Notes: generated by a model from the letters alone, not told the origin. A DNA stretch of 51,234 bases from Pseudomonas koreensis (GCF_012986595.1 NZ_JAAQYM010000011.1:1-51234), one strand, 5' to 3'; positions 26,365 to 37,100 are shown, numbered from the stretch's first letter. Numbers and translations: made by a program.

Positions 26365-27300
26365 TCAGCGGGCCGGGTCATAAAACGGCTCGACCGCCAC
26401 CCGACTGCCGACAAAGAAACTGTCAGCCACCAGCCGCAGTGGCTGCAGATCCATGTCGCTGGCCTGGTCTCCAATCAGTTGCCGGAAGTGGCGATACACC
26501 GCCGTGTACTCGCCCTCCTCAGACACCGCCTGGCGCACGCCGTCGATGCTCAGCAGTGCCCCGCCGTTATCCAGACGCAGCAGCCCTTCGGCGCAGCGAA
26601 TCTCGATGCTCCAGAGTTCGTCGTGACCGTGGTCGAAATCGAACTCGGCCTGCACGTCGAGCCGGTTCGCGTCGGACATCTTGATCGACGCGGCAATCGG
26701 CGACTGGCAGTTGTCCGGTACGCGCAGTTCGGCGGCTTCGACAAACAATGGCTGCGCCAGCAAGCGGGTGACAATCGACAAGGCATTGATGCCCGGATCG
26801 AACACGCCCAGACCACCGGGCTGCCAGATCCACGTCTGACCGGGATGCCACTTGCGCACGTCTTCCTTCCAGTCGATCTGCACACTTTGCAGCGTGCGGC
26901 TGGCGAGCCAGTCGCGGGCGGCTTCTATCCCGGGGGCGTAGCGCGAATGCCAGGCGAACAACGCACTGACACCCTGCTGCTGCGCTTGGCTGATCAAGGC
27001 CATCGCCTCGCCCAGCGTGGCGCACGGCGGTTTTTCCACTAATACATGTTTGCCGGCAGCCAGCGCCTGCTGCACCAGTGCGAACCGACCTTGCGGCGGC
27101 GTACAAAACGCAATCGCATCCACCTGGGGGCCGTTTTCCAGCAACTCGCTCAACGAGTAAAAGTTCTCCACCCCGACACAGGGTTTGCCTTGCGTGGCGA
27201 CCGACACCAGGTGAAACCCGGGATTGGCGTTGATCGCCGGCACATGTTGATCCTGGGCAATCTTGCCGTAGCCCACCAGACCGAGACGGATCGGTTGCAT
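26365..27300 (-). CDS. gal: D-galactose 1-dehydrogenase (Gfo/Idh/MocA family)
   Basis: A 311-residue cytoplasmic NAD(P)-dependent enzyme that oxidises D-galactose to galactonolactone, the first step of the De Ley-Doudoroff route. The Rossmann motif GLVGYGKIAQDQHVPAI opens the protein, and the catalytic segment is HVLVEKPP (Lys near 96). The sequence is very close, as I recall it, to the P. fluorescens Gal protein (311 residues or nearly so). CAGGAG precedes the ATG. No galactonate-degrading genes are adjacent, and the ribose-type importer to the left is on a separate operon. Confidence 0.9.
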   Translation of the reverse strand: MQPIRLGLVGYGKIAQDQHVPAINANPGFHLVSVATQGKPCVGVENFYSLSELLENGPQVDAIAFCTPPQGRFALVQQALAAGKHVLVEKPPCATLGEAMALISQAQQQGVSALFAWHSRYAPGIEAARDWLASRTLQSVQIDWKEDVRKWHPGQTWIWQPGGLGVFDPGINALSIVTRLLAQPLFVEAAELRVPDNCQSPIAASIKMSDANRLDVQAEFDFDHGHDELWSIEIRCAEGLLRLDNGGALLSIDGVRQAVSEEGEYTAVYRHFRQLIGDQASDMDLQPLRLVADSFFVGSRVAVEPFYDPAR

Positions 27301-27456
27301 CAGTGACTCCTGTTTTTGTCTTGTTGTCGTCAGCGAATGCGCAGATTAGCCGCAAACGTCAGGGAATACCCAGCACAGGCTGATCAAAAAACCACAGAAG
27401 CCAGCGCTCACCTCACCGCGCCGGGTAGCGTGGGTCAATTCAGCGGCGCAAACGAA

Positions 27457-27484
27457 GAAAGCCTGCTTTTCAGGGCAGGCTTTC
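27457..27484 (-). terminator. Intrinsic terminator after the YcaC-type gene
   Basis: GAAAGCCTGC (27457-27466) and GCAGGCTTTC (27475-27484) form a perfect 10-pair stem with an eight-base loop. It begins 18 bases past the stop of the minus-strand hydrolase gene and is followed on that strand by a T-rich tract (TTTCTTCGTTT, counting the stem's end). Confidence 0.8.
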
Positions 27485-27502
27485 ACTTTTACAACGCTGC
27501 AG

Positions 27503-28135
27503 TCATTTCTGCTGCGCGGTCAACGCCGAATAACTGTTCATCAAGTTGCGATAGTTGGGAATCCGCTGCGACAGCAAGTTACCCAGCCCTTCGATGTCGT
27601 TGCGCCAGTCGCGGTGCAGCTCACAGGCCACCGAGAACCAGTTCATCATTTGTGCGCCGGCCTGGGTCATGCGGCTCCAGGCGGCTTGCTGGACAGTGGT
27701 GTTGAAGGTGCCGGAGGCGTCGGTGACGACGAACACGTCAAAGCCTTCGGCCAGTGCCGACAGGGTCGGGAACGCTACGCAGACGTCGGTCACGACACCG
27801 GCAATGATGATCTGCTTGCGTCCGGTGGCCTTGATGGCCTTGACGAAGTCTTCGTTGTCCCAGGCGTTGATCTGGCCTGGGCGGGCGATGTACGGCGCGT
27901 CGGGGAACATTTCTTTCAGTTCCGGGACCAGCGGGCCGTTGGGGCCTTGTTCGAAACTGGTGGTGAGGATGGTCGGCAGGTTGAAGAATTTCGCCAGGTC
28001 GGCCAGGGCCAGGACGTTGTTCTTGAACTCGTTTGGCGAGAAGTCCTGAACCAGAGAAATCAGACCGGTCTGGTGGTCGACCAGCAGAACTACGGCGTCG
28101 TCTTTGTTGAGGCGGTTGTAGGTTGCAGTGCTCAT
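27503..28135 (-). CDS. ycaC: YcaC-type isochorismatase-family hydrolase
   Basis: A 210-residue hydrolase starting at ATG 28135, where AAAAGGGA stands upstream; an earlier ATG at 28189 adds 18 unlikely residues. The cysteine-hydrolase fold is clear, with Asp20 (LLVDHQTG), Arg85 (YIARPG) and Cys119 (GVVTDVCVAF) matching the Asp-Arg-Cys site proposed for YcaC. The protein follows E. coli and P. aeruginosa YcaC closely along its length; the physiological substrate of that group is not known. It is transcribed away from the LuxR-type gene and has its own terminator. Confidence 0.9.
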   Translation of the reverse strand: MSTATYNRLNKDDAVVLLVDHQTGLISLVQDFSPNEFKNNVLALADLAKFFNLPTILTTSFEQGPNGPLVPELKEMFPDAPYIARPGQINAWDNEDFVKAIKATGRKQIIIAGVVTDVCVAFPTLSALAEGFDVFVVTDASGTFNTTVQQAAWSRMTQAGAQMMNWFSVACELHRDWRNDIEGLGNLLSQRIPNYRNLMNSYSALTAQQK

Positions 28136-28397
28136 GGTTGAATCCCTTTTCTTGGTTGTGGTAGTTGGCGTTGCGTTGAACATGGGCACAGATTACGGAC
28201 ACAACCGGAGCGGATAAATCGGTTGAAAAGCGTTTCACTGTCAACTCAAAAGGGACAATAAGCGGTTATGAGCTAATAACACCTTCATTAAGCCGTCTTC
28301 CAAACGTTGTACTAGGATAGGATCCAATTGCTGGCGTTGCGCTGGCCCGGGAACACGCTCGGCGCACGGCCAGGAATGGATCGTTTCACCTGTAAAT

Positions 28398-28405
28398 CAT
28401 GGATG
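28398..28405 (+). promoter_or_regulatory. Rsm (CsrA-family) binding site at the luxR ribosome site
   Basis: CATGGATG matches the CANGGAYG consensus for RsmA/RsmE exactly. Its GGA is the only ribosome binding sequence for ATG 28412, at eight-base spacing. A bound Rsm protein would therefore block translation of the regulator. Gac/Rsm control of LuxR-type lipopeptide regulators is known in P. fluorescens; the site here is my inference from the sequence. Confidence 0.65.
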
Positions 28406-28411
28406 ACGCTT

Positions 28412-29164
28412 ATGAACTCACACCTGTTTCCCCACATCGGTAAAGTCATTGCCAGCACCGGCAGCCGGCACTTTCCACGGATGCTGCATGACTTGATCCA
28501 GACGCAACTGGCGGTGGACGCCATGCACATCTGCCAGATGCGCGTCGAGCCGGTGGGCCGCCCCCACCGCATCCAGGCGGACGCCGGCAAGGACTCGGCC
28601 CTGCTGGCCGAAACGGTGTTCTCCGAACACAGCGCCGCGCGCAGTGCCGAGCCGGTCGACGCGCACCCGGCCAGCACTGATGCCTCACAACTGCACCTGA
28701 CCCGGCGCAAGGACGGCTACCGCTATGTGATCTCGGTGTATCGCAACGATCAGTCGCAACGTTTCTCGGCCCAGGAACGAAGTTTGTTGCAGGATATTTC
28801 TCCGGTGCTGTTGCCGATGGTGGAAAAACACATTCACGCCCTGCAACCGCCAAGGGCCACCGTTGACGATCAGGCGCGCAACGCCGACGGCTCGCAACCG
28901 GGACTGGACAACCTGCGCCAGCGTTTCGGCGAACGGCTGCAGCAACTGGGCCTGAGCCTGTCCAATCGCGAAACCGAGGTGTGCATCGGGCTGCTCGCCG
29001 GGCGTACCGCGCCGGAGCTGGCCGAGCAGTTACAGTTGAAGGTCAACACGGTGGAAAGCTACCTCAAGCGCGCCGCGATCAAACTGGGCATCAGCGGCCG
29101 GCATTCGTTGATGCGCTGGATGTATTCACCCGACGACACCGGCCACGCCACCAGCGCGGCCTGA
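28412..29164 (+). CDS. LuxR-type transcriptional regulator of the lipopeptide cluster
   Basis: A 250-residue DNA-binding protein. The C-terminal helix-turn-helix (about 185-245) reads LSLSNRETEVCIGLLAGRTAPELAEQLQLKVNTVESYLKRAAIKLGISGRHSLMRWM. The N-terminal half lacks the acyl-homoserine-lactone pocket and the phosphoreceiver Asp pattern. That matches the LuxR-type regulators flanking Pseudomonas lipopeptide clusters (for example the ViscBCR and MassBCR type downstream genes). I choose ATG 28412 because GGATG precedes it. It faces macB, separated by a terminator, and likely activates the NRPS genes. Confidence 0.85.
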   Translation: MNSHLFPHIGKVIASTGSRHFPRMLHDLIQTQLAVDAMHICQMRVEPVGRPHRIQADAGKDSALLAETVFSEHSAARSAEPVDAHPASTDASQLHLTRRKDGYRYVISVYRNDQSQRFSAQERSLLQDISPVLLPMVEKHIHALQPPRATVDDQARNADGSQPGLDNLRQRFGERLQQLGLSLSNRETEVCIGLLAGRTAPELAEQLQLKVNTVESYLKRAAIKLGISGRHSLMRWMYSPDDTGHATSAA

Positions 29165-29185
29165 GCCGGACCACCCGCGAAAAAC

Positions 29186-29217
29186 ACCGCCGCCCTCCCG
29201 GACGGCGGTTTTTTTTT
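29186..29217 (+). terminator. Terminator between luxR-type gene and macB (bidirectional)
   Basis: CCGCCG (29187-29192) pairs with CGGCGG (29203-29208) and nine Ts follow on the plus strand. On the minus strand the same stem is followed by TGTTTTT, so it can end both the regulator transcript and the NRPS-macAB transcript. Confidence 0.85.
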
Positions 29218-29226
29218 GGCCGTTGT

Positions 29227-31185
29227 TCAGTCCCGCGCCAGTGCCTCGATCGGGTCCAGACGCGACGCGTTGCGCGCCGGCACGAAGCCGAAAACGATGC
29301 CGATCAGCGTCGAGCAGATCACCGCGGTGATCACCGAGGCCAGCGAGAAGACCATTTCCCATTCCTTGATGAACACCGAGAACAAGTGCCCGATGGCATA
29401 CGACAGGGAAATCCCGATCGCCCCGCCGAGCAGACAGACCATCACCGCCTCCACCAGAAACTGCTGACGAATGTCCGACTGACGCGCACCGACCGCCATG
29501 CGGATGCCGATCTCCCGCGTGCGCTCGGTGACCGACACCAGCATGATGTTCATCACCCCGATGCCGCCGACCACCAGCGAAATCACCGCGATCAGCGACA
29601 GCAGCAGCGCCAGCGAGCGGCTGGTTTTCTGCACCGTCTGCAGCACGCTGTCGAGGTTGTTGGTGTAGAAGTCCTTGATTCCGTGGCGTTGCAGCATCAG
29701 CTGGTTGACGTGTTCCTCCACCACTTTGCTCGACTGCCCGTCCTTCATCCGCACGCTGATGCTGTCGAGGAAGCGTTGGCCCAACAGACGGCCGGCGGCA
29801 GTTTCGTAGGGCACCCAGACGTTGAGGGTCTTGCCTGAGGCAAACAGGTTCTTGTTCTCTGCCGCCACGCCGATCACCGTGCACGGCAGGTTGCCGATCA
29901 GGATCACCTGGCCCAGCGGATCAACGCCCTCGGCAAACAGCCGATGCCGGGTGTTGTAGTCGATCACCACCACTTGCGCCTGACGCCGGGCGTCGTTTTC
30001 GCTGAAGGCAATCCCCGCCTCCAGCTTGATCCCGCGTACCTGGAAATACTGGTCGCTGACACCGTTGATCTGCGCGTCGAGGTCGATGTTGCGGTAACGC
30101 AGGAGCATGCTGCGGCCGACCACCGGGGTTGCGCTGTCGACGTAGTAGAGCTGATTCAGCGCGGTGACGTCGGCCGGCACCAGGGTCTCGATGGACGCGG
30201 CGCGCTTGTCGCCGAAACTGGTGCCGGAATAGATATCGATGGTGTTGCTGCCGATTGCCGAGATGTCCTTGAGCACGTAGCGCTTGGCGCCCTCGCCGAT
30301 CGCCGAAATCGACACCACCGAGGTGATGCCGATGACGATCCCGAGCATGGTCAGCAAGGTACGCATGCGGTGTGACACCAGCGCCACCCAGGCCATGTTG
30401 AACGCCTCTTTGAACAGGCCCAGGCTGGCCACCAGTCGGCGGGTTGCCGGGGGTTTTGGCGCCACGTCCTCTTCACTCGGCAGTTGCCCGCTGTCGCGCT
30501 CGTTGAGGCGGTCGCTGAGGATTTCACCGTCGCTGACCTCAATGATGCGTTCGGCGTTGGCCGCGACTTTCGGGTCGTGGGTCACCAGAATCACCGTGTG
30601 CCCGGCGGCGTGCAGCTCAAGCAGGATGCGCATCACTTCCTTGCCGCTGGCGGTGTCGAGGGCGCCGGTGGGTTCGTCGGCAAGGATCACTTCACCGCCA
30701 TTCATCAGGGCGCGGGCGATACTCACCCGTTGTTGCTGGCCGCCGGAGAGCTGGCTTGGACGGTGGGTCAGGTGCCCGTCCAGCCCTAGCCGCGCCAGCA
30801 ACTCGCGGGCCCGGGCGTGACGCTGCGGCGCGGGGATGCCAGCGTAGATCGCCGGCATCTCGACGTTGTGCATCGCATTCAGGTGCGGCAGCAAGTGATA
30901 ACGCTGGAAGATGAAGCCGAAGTAATCGCGGCGCAGCTCGGCCAGCGCCTGATCATCGAGGTCGCGGGTTTCCTGGCCATTGATCTTGTAGCTGCCGGCG
31001 GTGGCGTAATCGAGGCAGCCGAGGATGTTCATCAGAGTTGATTTACCGGAACCGGAGGCGCCGATGATCGCCACCATTTCTCCGGCATGGATCGTCAGGT
31101 TGATGTTGTTCAGGGCCAGGAACTCGCGGTCGCCGGCGGTGAAACTGCGGGTGATGCCGGTCAGTTGCAGCAGCGCTTGCGTCAT
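29227..31185 (-). CDS. macB: MacB-type ABC exporter, ATPase-permease (ArfE-like)
   Basis: A 652-residue inner-membrane protein. The N-terminal ABC domain (about 1-235) has Walker A GASGSGKST, signature LSGGQQQRVSIARAL and Walker B VILADEPTGALD. A membrane helix near 275, a large periplasmic domain (about 300-520) and three C-terminal helices (about 530-640) follow, as in MacB. The start is two bases after the macA stop. In arthrofactin and related clusters this pair (ArfD/ArfE there) takes part in lipopeptide export. No TolC-type gene is in the window, so an outer-membrane partner must come from elsewhere. Confidence 0.93.
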   Translation of the reverse strand: MTQALLQLTGITRSFTAGDREFLALNNINLTIHAGEMVAIIGASGSGKSTLMNILGCLDYATAGSYKINGQETRDLDDQALAELRRDYFGFIFQRYHLLPHLNAMHNVEMPAIYAGIPAPQRHARARELLARLGLDGHLTHRPSQLSGGQQQRVSIARALMNGGEVILADEPTGALDTASGKEVMRILLELHAAGHTVILVTHDPKVAANAERIIEVSDGEILSDRLNERDSGQLPSEEDVAPKPPATRRLVASLGLFKEAFNMAWVALVSHRMRTLLTMLGIVIGITSVVSISAIGEGAKRYVLKDISAIGSNTIDIYSGTSFGDKRAASIETLVPADVTALNQLYYVDSATPVVGRSMLLRYRNIDLDAQINGVSDQYFQVRGIKLEAGIAFSENDARRQAQVVVIDYNTRHRLFAEGVDPLGQVILIGNLPCTVIGVAAENKNLFASGKTLNVWVPYETAAGRLLGQRFLDSISVRMKDGQSSKVVEEHVNQLMLQRHGIKDFYTNNLDSVLQTVQKTSRSLALLLSLIAVISLVVGGIGVMNIMLVSVTERTREIGIRMAVGARQSDIRQQFLVEAVMVCLLGGAIGISLSYAIGHLFSVFIKEWEMVFSLASVITAVICSTLIGIVFGFVPARNASRLDPIEALARD

Positions 31186-31187
31186 GC

Positions 31188-32336
31188 TCAGGCCCCCGCC
31201 ACGGCGGGCAACGGCTCGCCGATCACCACCCGGTCGCCTTCACTCAGGCCCTGGTTGATCTGCACTTTGACGTTGTTGTTGATCCCGGTCTGAACGTTGC
31301 GCGACTGCGCCTGGCCTTTGGCATCCAGCACCCGCACCGGAAAACTGCCATCGGCATTGCGTGGCCCGAGTGCGGCCACCGGCACGGTCAGCACCGATTG
31401 CGCGGTGTCGAGGACGATACGCACCTGCGCGGTCATCGAGATGCGCAAGCGATGATCGGGGTTGGGCACGTCAAACAGCGCGTTGTAGAACACCGCGGTG
31501 TTCTGTTTCGGCGTACCGGCTGGCGGCGTTTCGAGGAAATTCTGCGGCGCCGGTTCAGTGCCGCGCAGCTTGCCGTAATAACGTTTGTCCTCGCCGAGAA
31601 TGGTGAAATACACCGCCTGCCCCGGCGCGATGTGGATCACGTCGGCCTCCGAGACCTGGGCCTTGATGGTCATGGTGTCGAGATCCGCCAATTTCAGCAG
31701 CACCGGCGCCAACTGGTTAGCGATCACGGTCTGGCCTTCCTGGGTGACGATGCCGACCACGTCACCGTCGATGGGCGCGATGATCCGCGTATACGCAAGG
31801 TTGACCTTGGCGGTGTCGATCTGGATGTGTGCACTCTTGATCTGCGCCTCCAGCGACAACAGGTTGGCCTGCTGCACCTCGTAGTTCGATTGCGCGGTTT
31901 CGAAATCCTGACGCGAGATCGACGCGTCTTCCTGCAGGTTCTGATAACGCTCGTAGATCGCCTTGGTCTGCTTGAGCTGGGCTTGCGTCGCACGCTTTTG
32001 CGCTTGCAGGTTTTCCTCGTCGACCTGGGCCTGACGCAGGGTGTTCTGCAGCACCAGCGGATCGATTTCCGCCAGCCACTGGCCCTTCTTGACCTTGTCG
32101 CCGACCTTGACCTTGAGCGACTTCAACTGCCCCGACACCTGCGCGCCGACGTCCACCTGCTTGATGCCCTCGAGCAAACCGGTAGCCAGCACAGTGTTTT
32201 CGATGTCCGTGCGTTCGACCGGCGCCGTCTGATATTTGGGTGCTTCGGCGGGTGCCTGCACCGTGTACAGCACCAACCCGGCCACCGCCGCCAACGCCAA
32301 CCCCATACCGACTTTGCGCAACTTCGACTTTTCCAT
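31188..32336 (-). CDS. macA: MacA-type periplasmic adaptor (ArfD-like)
   Basis: A 382-residue membrane-fusion protein from ATG 32336; a TTG four codons earlier is also in frame, but neither has a strong ribosome site. An N-terminal membrane anchor (about 7-26) is followed by a lipoyl-like half-motif (VDVGAQVSGQLKSLKVKVGDKVKKGQWLAEID) and a long alpha-hairpin (about 95-175). The second lipoyl half (IIAPIDGDVVGIVTQEGQTV) and beta-barrel segments complete the fold. It joins MacB to an outer-membrane channel. It lies 66 bases after the NRPS stop on the same strand and is probably co-transcribed with it. Confidence 0.93.
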   Translation of the reverse strand: MEKSKLRKVGMGLALAAVAGLVLYTVQAPAEAPKYQTAPVERTDIENTVLATGLLEGIKQVDVGAQVSGQLKSLKVKVGDKVKKGQWLAEIDPLVLQNTLRQAQVDEENLQAQKRATQAQLKQTKAIYERYQNLQEDASISRQDFETAQSNYEVQQANLLSLEAQIKSAHIQIDTAKVNLAYTRIIAPIDGDVVGIVTQEGQTVIANQLAPVLLKLADLDTMTIKAQVSEADVIHIAPGQAVYFTILGEDKRYYGKLRGTEPAPQNFLETPPAGTPKQNTAVFYNALFDVPNPDHRLRISMTAQVRIVLDTAQSVLTVPVAALGPRNADGSFPVRVLDAKGQAQSRNVQTGINNNVKVQINQGLSEGDRVVIGEPLPAVAGA

Positions 32337-32402
32337 AAATAACCACAAGTTCGTTCAGGGATGGACCCGGCCAGCGGCCGGGTCTTGATAGAAAATCCAC
32401 AC

Positions 32403-34129
32403 TCAGGACAGCACCTGGTCGACCGCCAGCGACAGGCCGTCATGCCACCACGCGGCGAAACTGAAGACGTTGGGCGCCTTGAGAATCGTGAAGTGGTTGC
32501 CCGGCCCGTACCACACCGCCAGATCGTTGACCTGCCGCTGCCAGCCTTCGAGCATCGTCGCCTGTTCGCGCTGATTGCCCCACTCGTCCAGCGTCGGATC
32601 ATCGACCAGCACCAGCCGCACCGGCCCGGTGTAGGCCAGACGCGGTTGATAGACCGTGCGCAGCGCCGTGGCGAAGGTGCGCACCGGACCGTGCATCGCC
32701 TCCGGCGCCGCCCGCTGCGACAACACCCCGGCGCGCACCATGCCGTCGTGCAGCAGACGCAATTGCGTGCGGTCATCGGCGTTGGCGAAGGCCTCCGGAT
32801 CGATGCCCAGCGACTTGCCACAGGACAACTGCAGGGTGTCGATCAGCCGTTGCAGCGCAGCGGTGGCGGTGTAGGGCTTGCCCGCGGTGCCATCGCCGCC
32901 CGGTGCCTCGCTGTCGATCAAGGTCAGCGACGCCACTTCACGGCCGGCCGCCTGCAACTGCGCCGCCATCGCATGCGCCACCCAGCCGCCGAACGAATGG
33001 CCGATCAGGTGCACCGGCCCTTGCGGGTAGATTTGCTCGATGGCCTGCAGGTAGCACGTCGCCGCCGCCTCCACCGCGCTGTGCGGCACACTGACGCCAT
33101 CCAGCCCTCGGGGTTGCAGGCCGATGATCGGCCATTCCGGACCGATGGCCTCGGTCAGGTGAATGAACCCAGTGACGCTGTCACCCGCCCCCGGCACGCA
33201 GAAAATCGGCGCATGCCCGGCGTGCCCGGTCTGGATCGTCAGCAGCGGTTGATACGGCGCCGCTGTCGGCGCCACCACCGCGTCCAGTGCCTGCGTCAGC
33301 GCCTGGCCGAGAGCCTGGATGTGCGGCGCTTTCATCATGGTCCGGTGATCGCCGGGGATGTCGATGCAGCACAGCAAACCGCTGTCGAAGCGCTCTTCCC
33401 AGCCACGGGTCGGGCTCGGCATGGACTGCCCGTCCATCAATTCCTGGGCACGGAACAGGTGGATCGTCTGGCTCGCCGGGCTGACCCGGTAATGCGCCAG
33501 CGCCAGGCGATGCGCCGCTTCGCGATCGAAGTAATGCCAGGCATCCGCCGCGCTGACCGTCGCCAGTTCCGGGTCGGTCAGTTGTTGTGCCTGGCAACGC
33601 TGGAACAGCTCAGGGAAAGCCAGCTGCTCGACTTGAGCTTCCAGCGCCTGCACCGCCACCAGCGCCGCCTCGCCTTCGGCACCGAGCATCAGCGAACGCC
33701 CACGGCAATGGCCGAGCAACTGGCGCTTGTCCAGGCCCTCGCCGCTCCACATCACCTTGTCCTGGGCCAGCGGGTTCGGCGCGTAGCTGTCGAGCATGCC
33801 GATGAACTCCACCGGCTCGTCGAGGCCGAGCAATTGCTGCGCGACCTCGTGTGCCAGCACCCCGCCGAACGACCAGCCCGCCAGGCGATACGGCCCGTGC
33901 GGCTGCACCGCACGGATGATCCCGACCATGCGCTGCGCCATGCACTCGAGCGTGCGCAGTTGCGCTTGCCCAAGGGGCACGCCGGGCAAGCCGTAGATCG
34001 GGAATTCGCCGCCGATGTGCCGGGCCAGCGTCGGGAAATACACATCGCGGCCGCTGAACTCGTGCATCAGGAACAACGGCGTACCGTGGCGCCCGGCACG
34101 CACCACGACCAGCCCGTCCGGCTGCCCGC
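32403..34129 (-). other. ArfC tandem thioesterase domains TE1-TE2
   Basis: TE1 (about residues 5380-5650) has GWSFGG with Ser5461; TE2 (about 5670-5949) has GHSFGG with Ser5753. Both nucleophiles are present. Double type-I TEs at the end are the rule in Pseudomonas cyclic lipopeptide synthetases; in ArfC, TE1 is reported as the main one for release and ring closure, with TE2 helping. Confidence 0.9.
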
Positions 34130-37100
34130 CCACCGCGCCCTGACTGAGCAGCGCGGCGGCAGACTCGACGCTCGGATGCTGGAACAGTTCGGCCAACGAC
34201 AGTGTCAGCCCGGCCCGTTGCATCAGATTGACCAGCCGCACCGCCAGCAACGAATGGCCCCCGAGCTCGAAGAAGTTGTCGTGACGCCCGACCTGCTCGA
34301 CGCCCAGCACCTCACCCCAGATCCGCGCCAGCGTGGTTTCGATTTCACCTTGCGGCGCCACATAAGGCCGGTTGATCACCGCGTCCGCCCCCGGTTCCGG
34401 CAGGGCCTTGCGGTCGATCTTGTCGTTCGGCGTCAGCGGCAACGCGTCGAGTTGCACAAACGCCCCGGGCACCATGTACTCCGGCAAACGCTCCAGCACA
34501 TGCGCGCGCAAGGTCTCCAGACTTGGCGCGTCGACGCCGGAGCGCACGGTGTACCAGGCCACCAGACGCTCATCACGAACCATCACCACCGCTTCGCGAA
34601 TCGCCGGACGCTCGATCAGGCACGCCTCGATTTCCCCCGGCTCCAGACGCAAGCCGCGCAGCTTGATCTGGAAGTCATTGCGGCCAAGGAACTCCAGTTC
34701 GCCGGCATTGTTGTAGCGCACCAGATCGCCGGTGCGGTACAGCCGATCACCGGGCACAAACGGGCTGTCGATGAAGCGCTCGGCCTGCATCTCGGGCAAG
34801 CCGTAATAACCCCGCGCCACGCCGACCCCGCCGATGTGCAACTGACCGCTGACACCTTGTGGCACCGGTTGATCGTAGGCATCGAGCACGTACAAACGGG
34901 TGTTGCTCAACGCCTTGCCGATCGGCACCACGTTGTCCGGTACCGGCCTGTTCGGTTCCAGCGTCCAGCCGGTGCTGTCGACCGTGGTTTCGGTCGGGCC
35001 GTAGACGTTGTGTAAACGCACCCACGGCAGCCGCGCACGCACCTGCCGCGCCAGCGCGGCGCTGAGTTCGCCGCCACCGTTGAGCACATCAGTCAGGCTG
35101 GTGCACTGCTCGACACCGTCCTGTTCGATGAACTGCTGCAGCAGCGCCGGCACGAACTTGACCACCGTCACCTGCTGCTCGCGAATGGTCTGCACCACGT
35201 ACGCCGAATCACGGTTGCCATCCGGCCGCGCCAGCACCAGCCGCATCCCGGAACACAGCGGCCAGAAGATCTCCCACACCGAACTGTCGAAGCTGAACGG
35301 CGCTTTTTGCAGCAGCGCACCGTGCTCGGTGGGTGGGGAAATCTCCGAACCCCAGTGCACCATGTTGCAGGCGCTGCGGTGTTCGATCATCACGCCTTTG
35401 GGCAACCCGGTAGAACCCGAGGTGTAGATCATGTAAGCGAGGTTCGAGGCGCTGAGGCCCGGCACCTGCACGTCATGCTCCGGCAAGTGCTGCCAGGTGT
35501 TGTGATCAACGTCGATCAATGTCGCTGCAGAGGCATCGAACAACCCGCGAGTGGCCGTTTGCACCAGCACCGCCGTTGGCGCGCTGTCCTTGAGCATGTA
35601 GGCCAGACGTTCTGCCGGATAGCTCGGGTCCAGCGGCACATAGGCGCCGCCCGCCTTGAGGATGCCGAGCAAACCGATCACCAGATCCAGACCGCGCTCG
35701 ACGCAGATCGCTACGCGCGCATCCGGCTGCACACCGAGTTCGCGCAGATGATGGGCCAAGCGGTTGGCGCGCTCGTTGAGTTCGCGATAAGTCAGGCTGC
35801 GCTCACCGGCCTGTAGCGCGACGGCGTCCGGTTTGCGCCGTGACTGGGCTTCGAACAGGGCGTGCAGCGGCTGCTCCAGAGGGCAATCGACTTGCGTCGC
35901 GTTGCAGTCCACCAGCAAACGCTGACGCTCATCCGCCGCCAGCAACGGTACCTGCGCCAGCACCACCTGATCATCGTTGACCAGCGCCGCCAGCAACTGC
36001 TGGAAGTAGCCGACGAAGCGCCGAATAGTCGCCTCGTCGAACAGCGCCGTGGCGTAATTCAGCGCCCCGCGAATGCCGCTCGGGTGCTCACCGAGGGTCA
36101 GCGACAGGTCGAATTTGACGAAACGGCTCGGCCCGGCCACGCCTTCGAGGGTCAGATCGCCCAAGGTCAGCGCCGGCCCGTCGTTGTTGTCCCAACTGAG
36201 CAGGGTCTGGAACAGCGCGCTGTGGGACAGGCTGCGCAGCGGCTTGCAGATTTCCACCACCTGTTCGAACGGCAAGTCCTGATGCGCCTGCGCTTGCAGG
36301 GTTTGCGCCTTGACTCGCGCCAGCAACGCTTCACCACTCGGCTCGTCCGAGGTGTCGATGCGCAGGGCCAGCGTATTGACGAACATGCCGATCAGGCCTT
36401 CGATCTCGGCCCGAGTACGGTTGGCCACCGGCGAACCGATCACCACCTCGGACTGCCCGGACAGGCGACTGAGGGTCATCGCCCAGGCGCTCATGATCAC
36501 CATGTACGGCGTCACCGCGCGACGCTGACACAGTGCCTTGAGCCCGGCACTCATCTGCTCGTCCAGCTGGATGTCAACGCCGGCGCCACGGTGGTCCTGT
36601 TGCGTCGGGCGCGGACGGTCGGTGGGCAGGGTCAGCAAGGCCGGCGCGCCGGCCAGCGCCTGCTGCCAGAAATCGCTCTGGCGTTGCAGCACCTCGCCGC
36701 TCAGCCAACGGCGTTGCCACACCGCGTAGTCGGTGTATTGCAACGCCAGCGGCGGCAACGGGTCGGGCTGGCCATGGCTGAACGCCTGATACAACGCCGC
36801 CAGCTCACGGGTCAGCACGCCCATCGACCAACCGTCGGAGACGATGTGGTGCATCGTCAACAACAGCACATGGTGATCGTCGGCCAGCCGTACCAGACGA
36901 CCGCGAATCAGCGGATCGTCCTGCAAGTTGAACGGCGCGCTGGCCTCGGCCTCGGCCAACCGACGCAGGGCTTCGTCAGCCTGCGGCAAGCCCCGCAAGT
37001 CTTCGACCCGCAGCAGCAGGCCGGTGTCTGCAGGCAGGATCAGCACCTGAGCCGCATCGTCCAGCGGGTGGAACCGGCTGCGCAGGCTTTCGTGGCGCGC

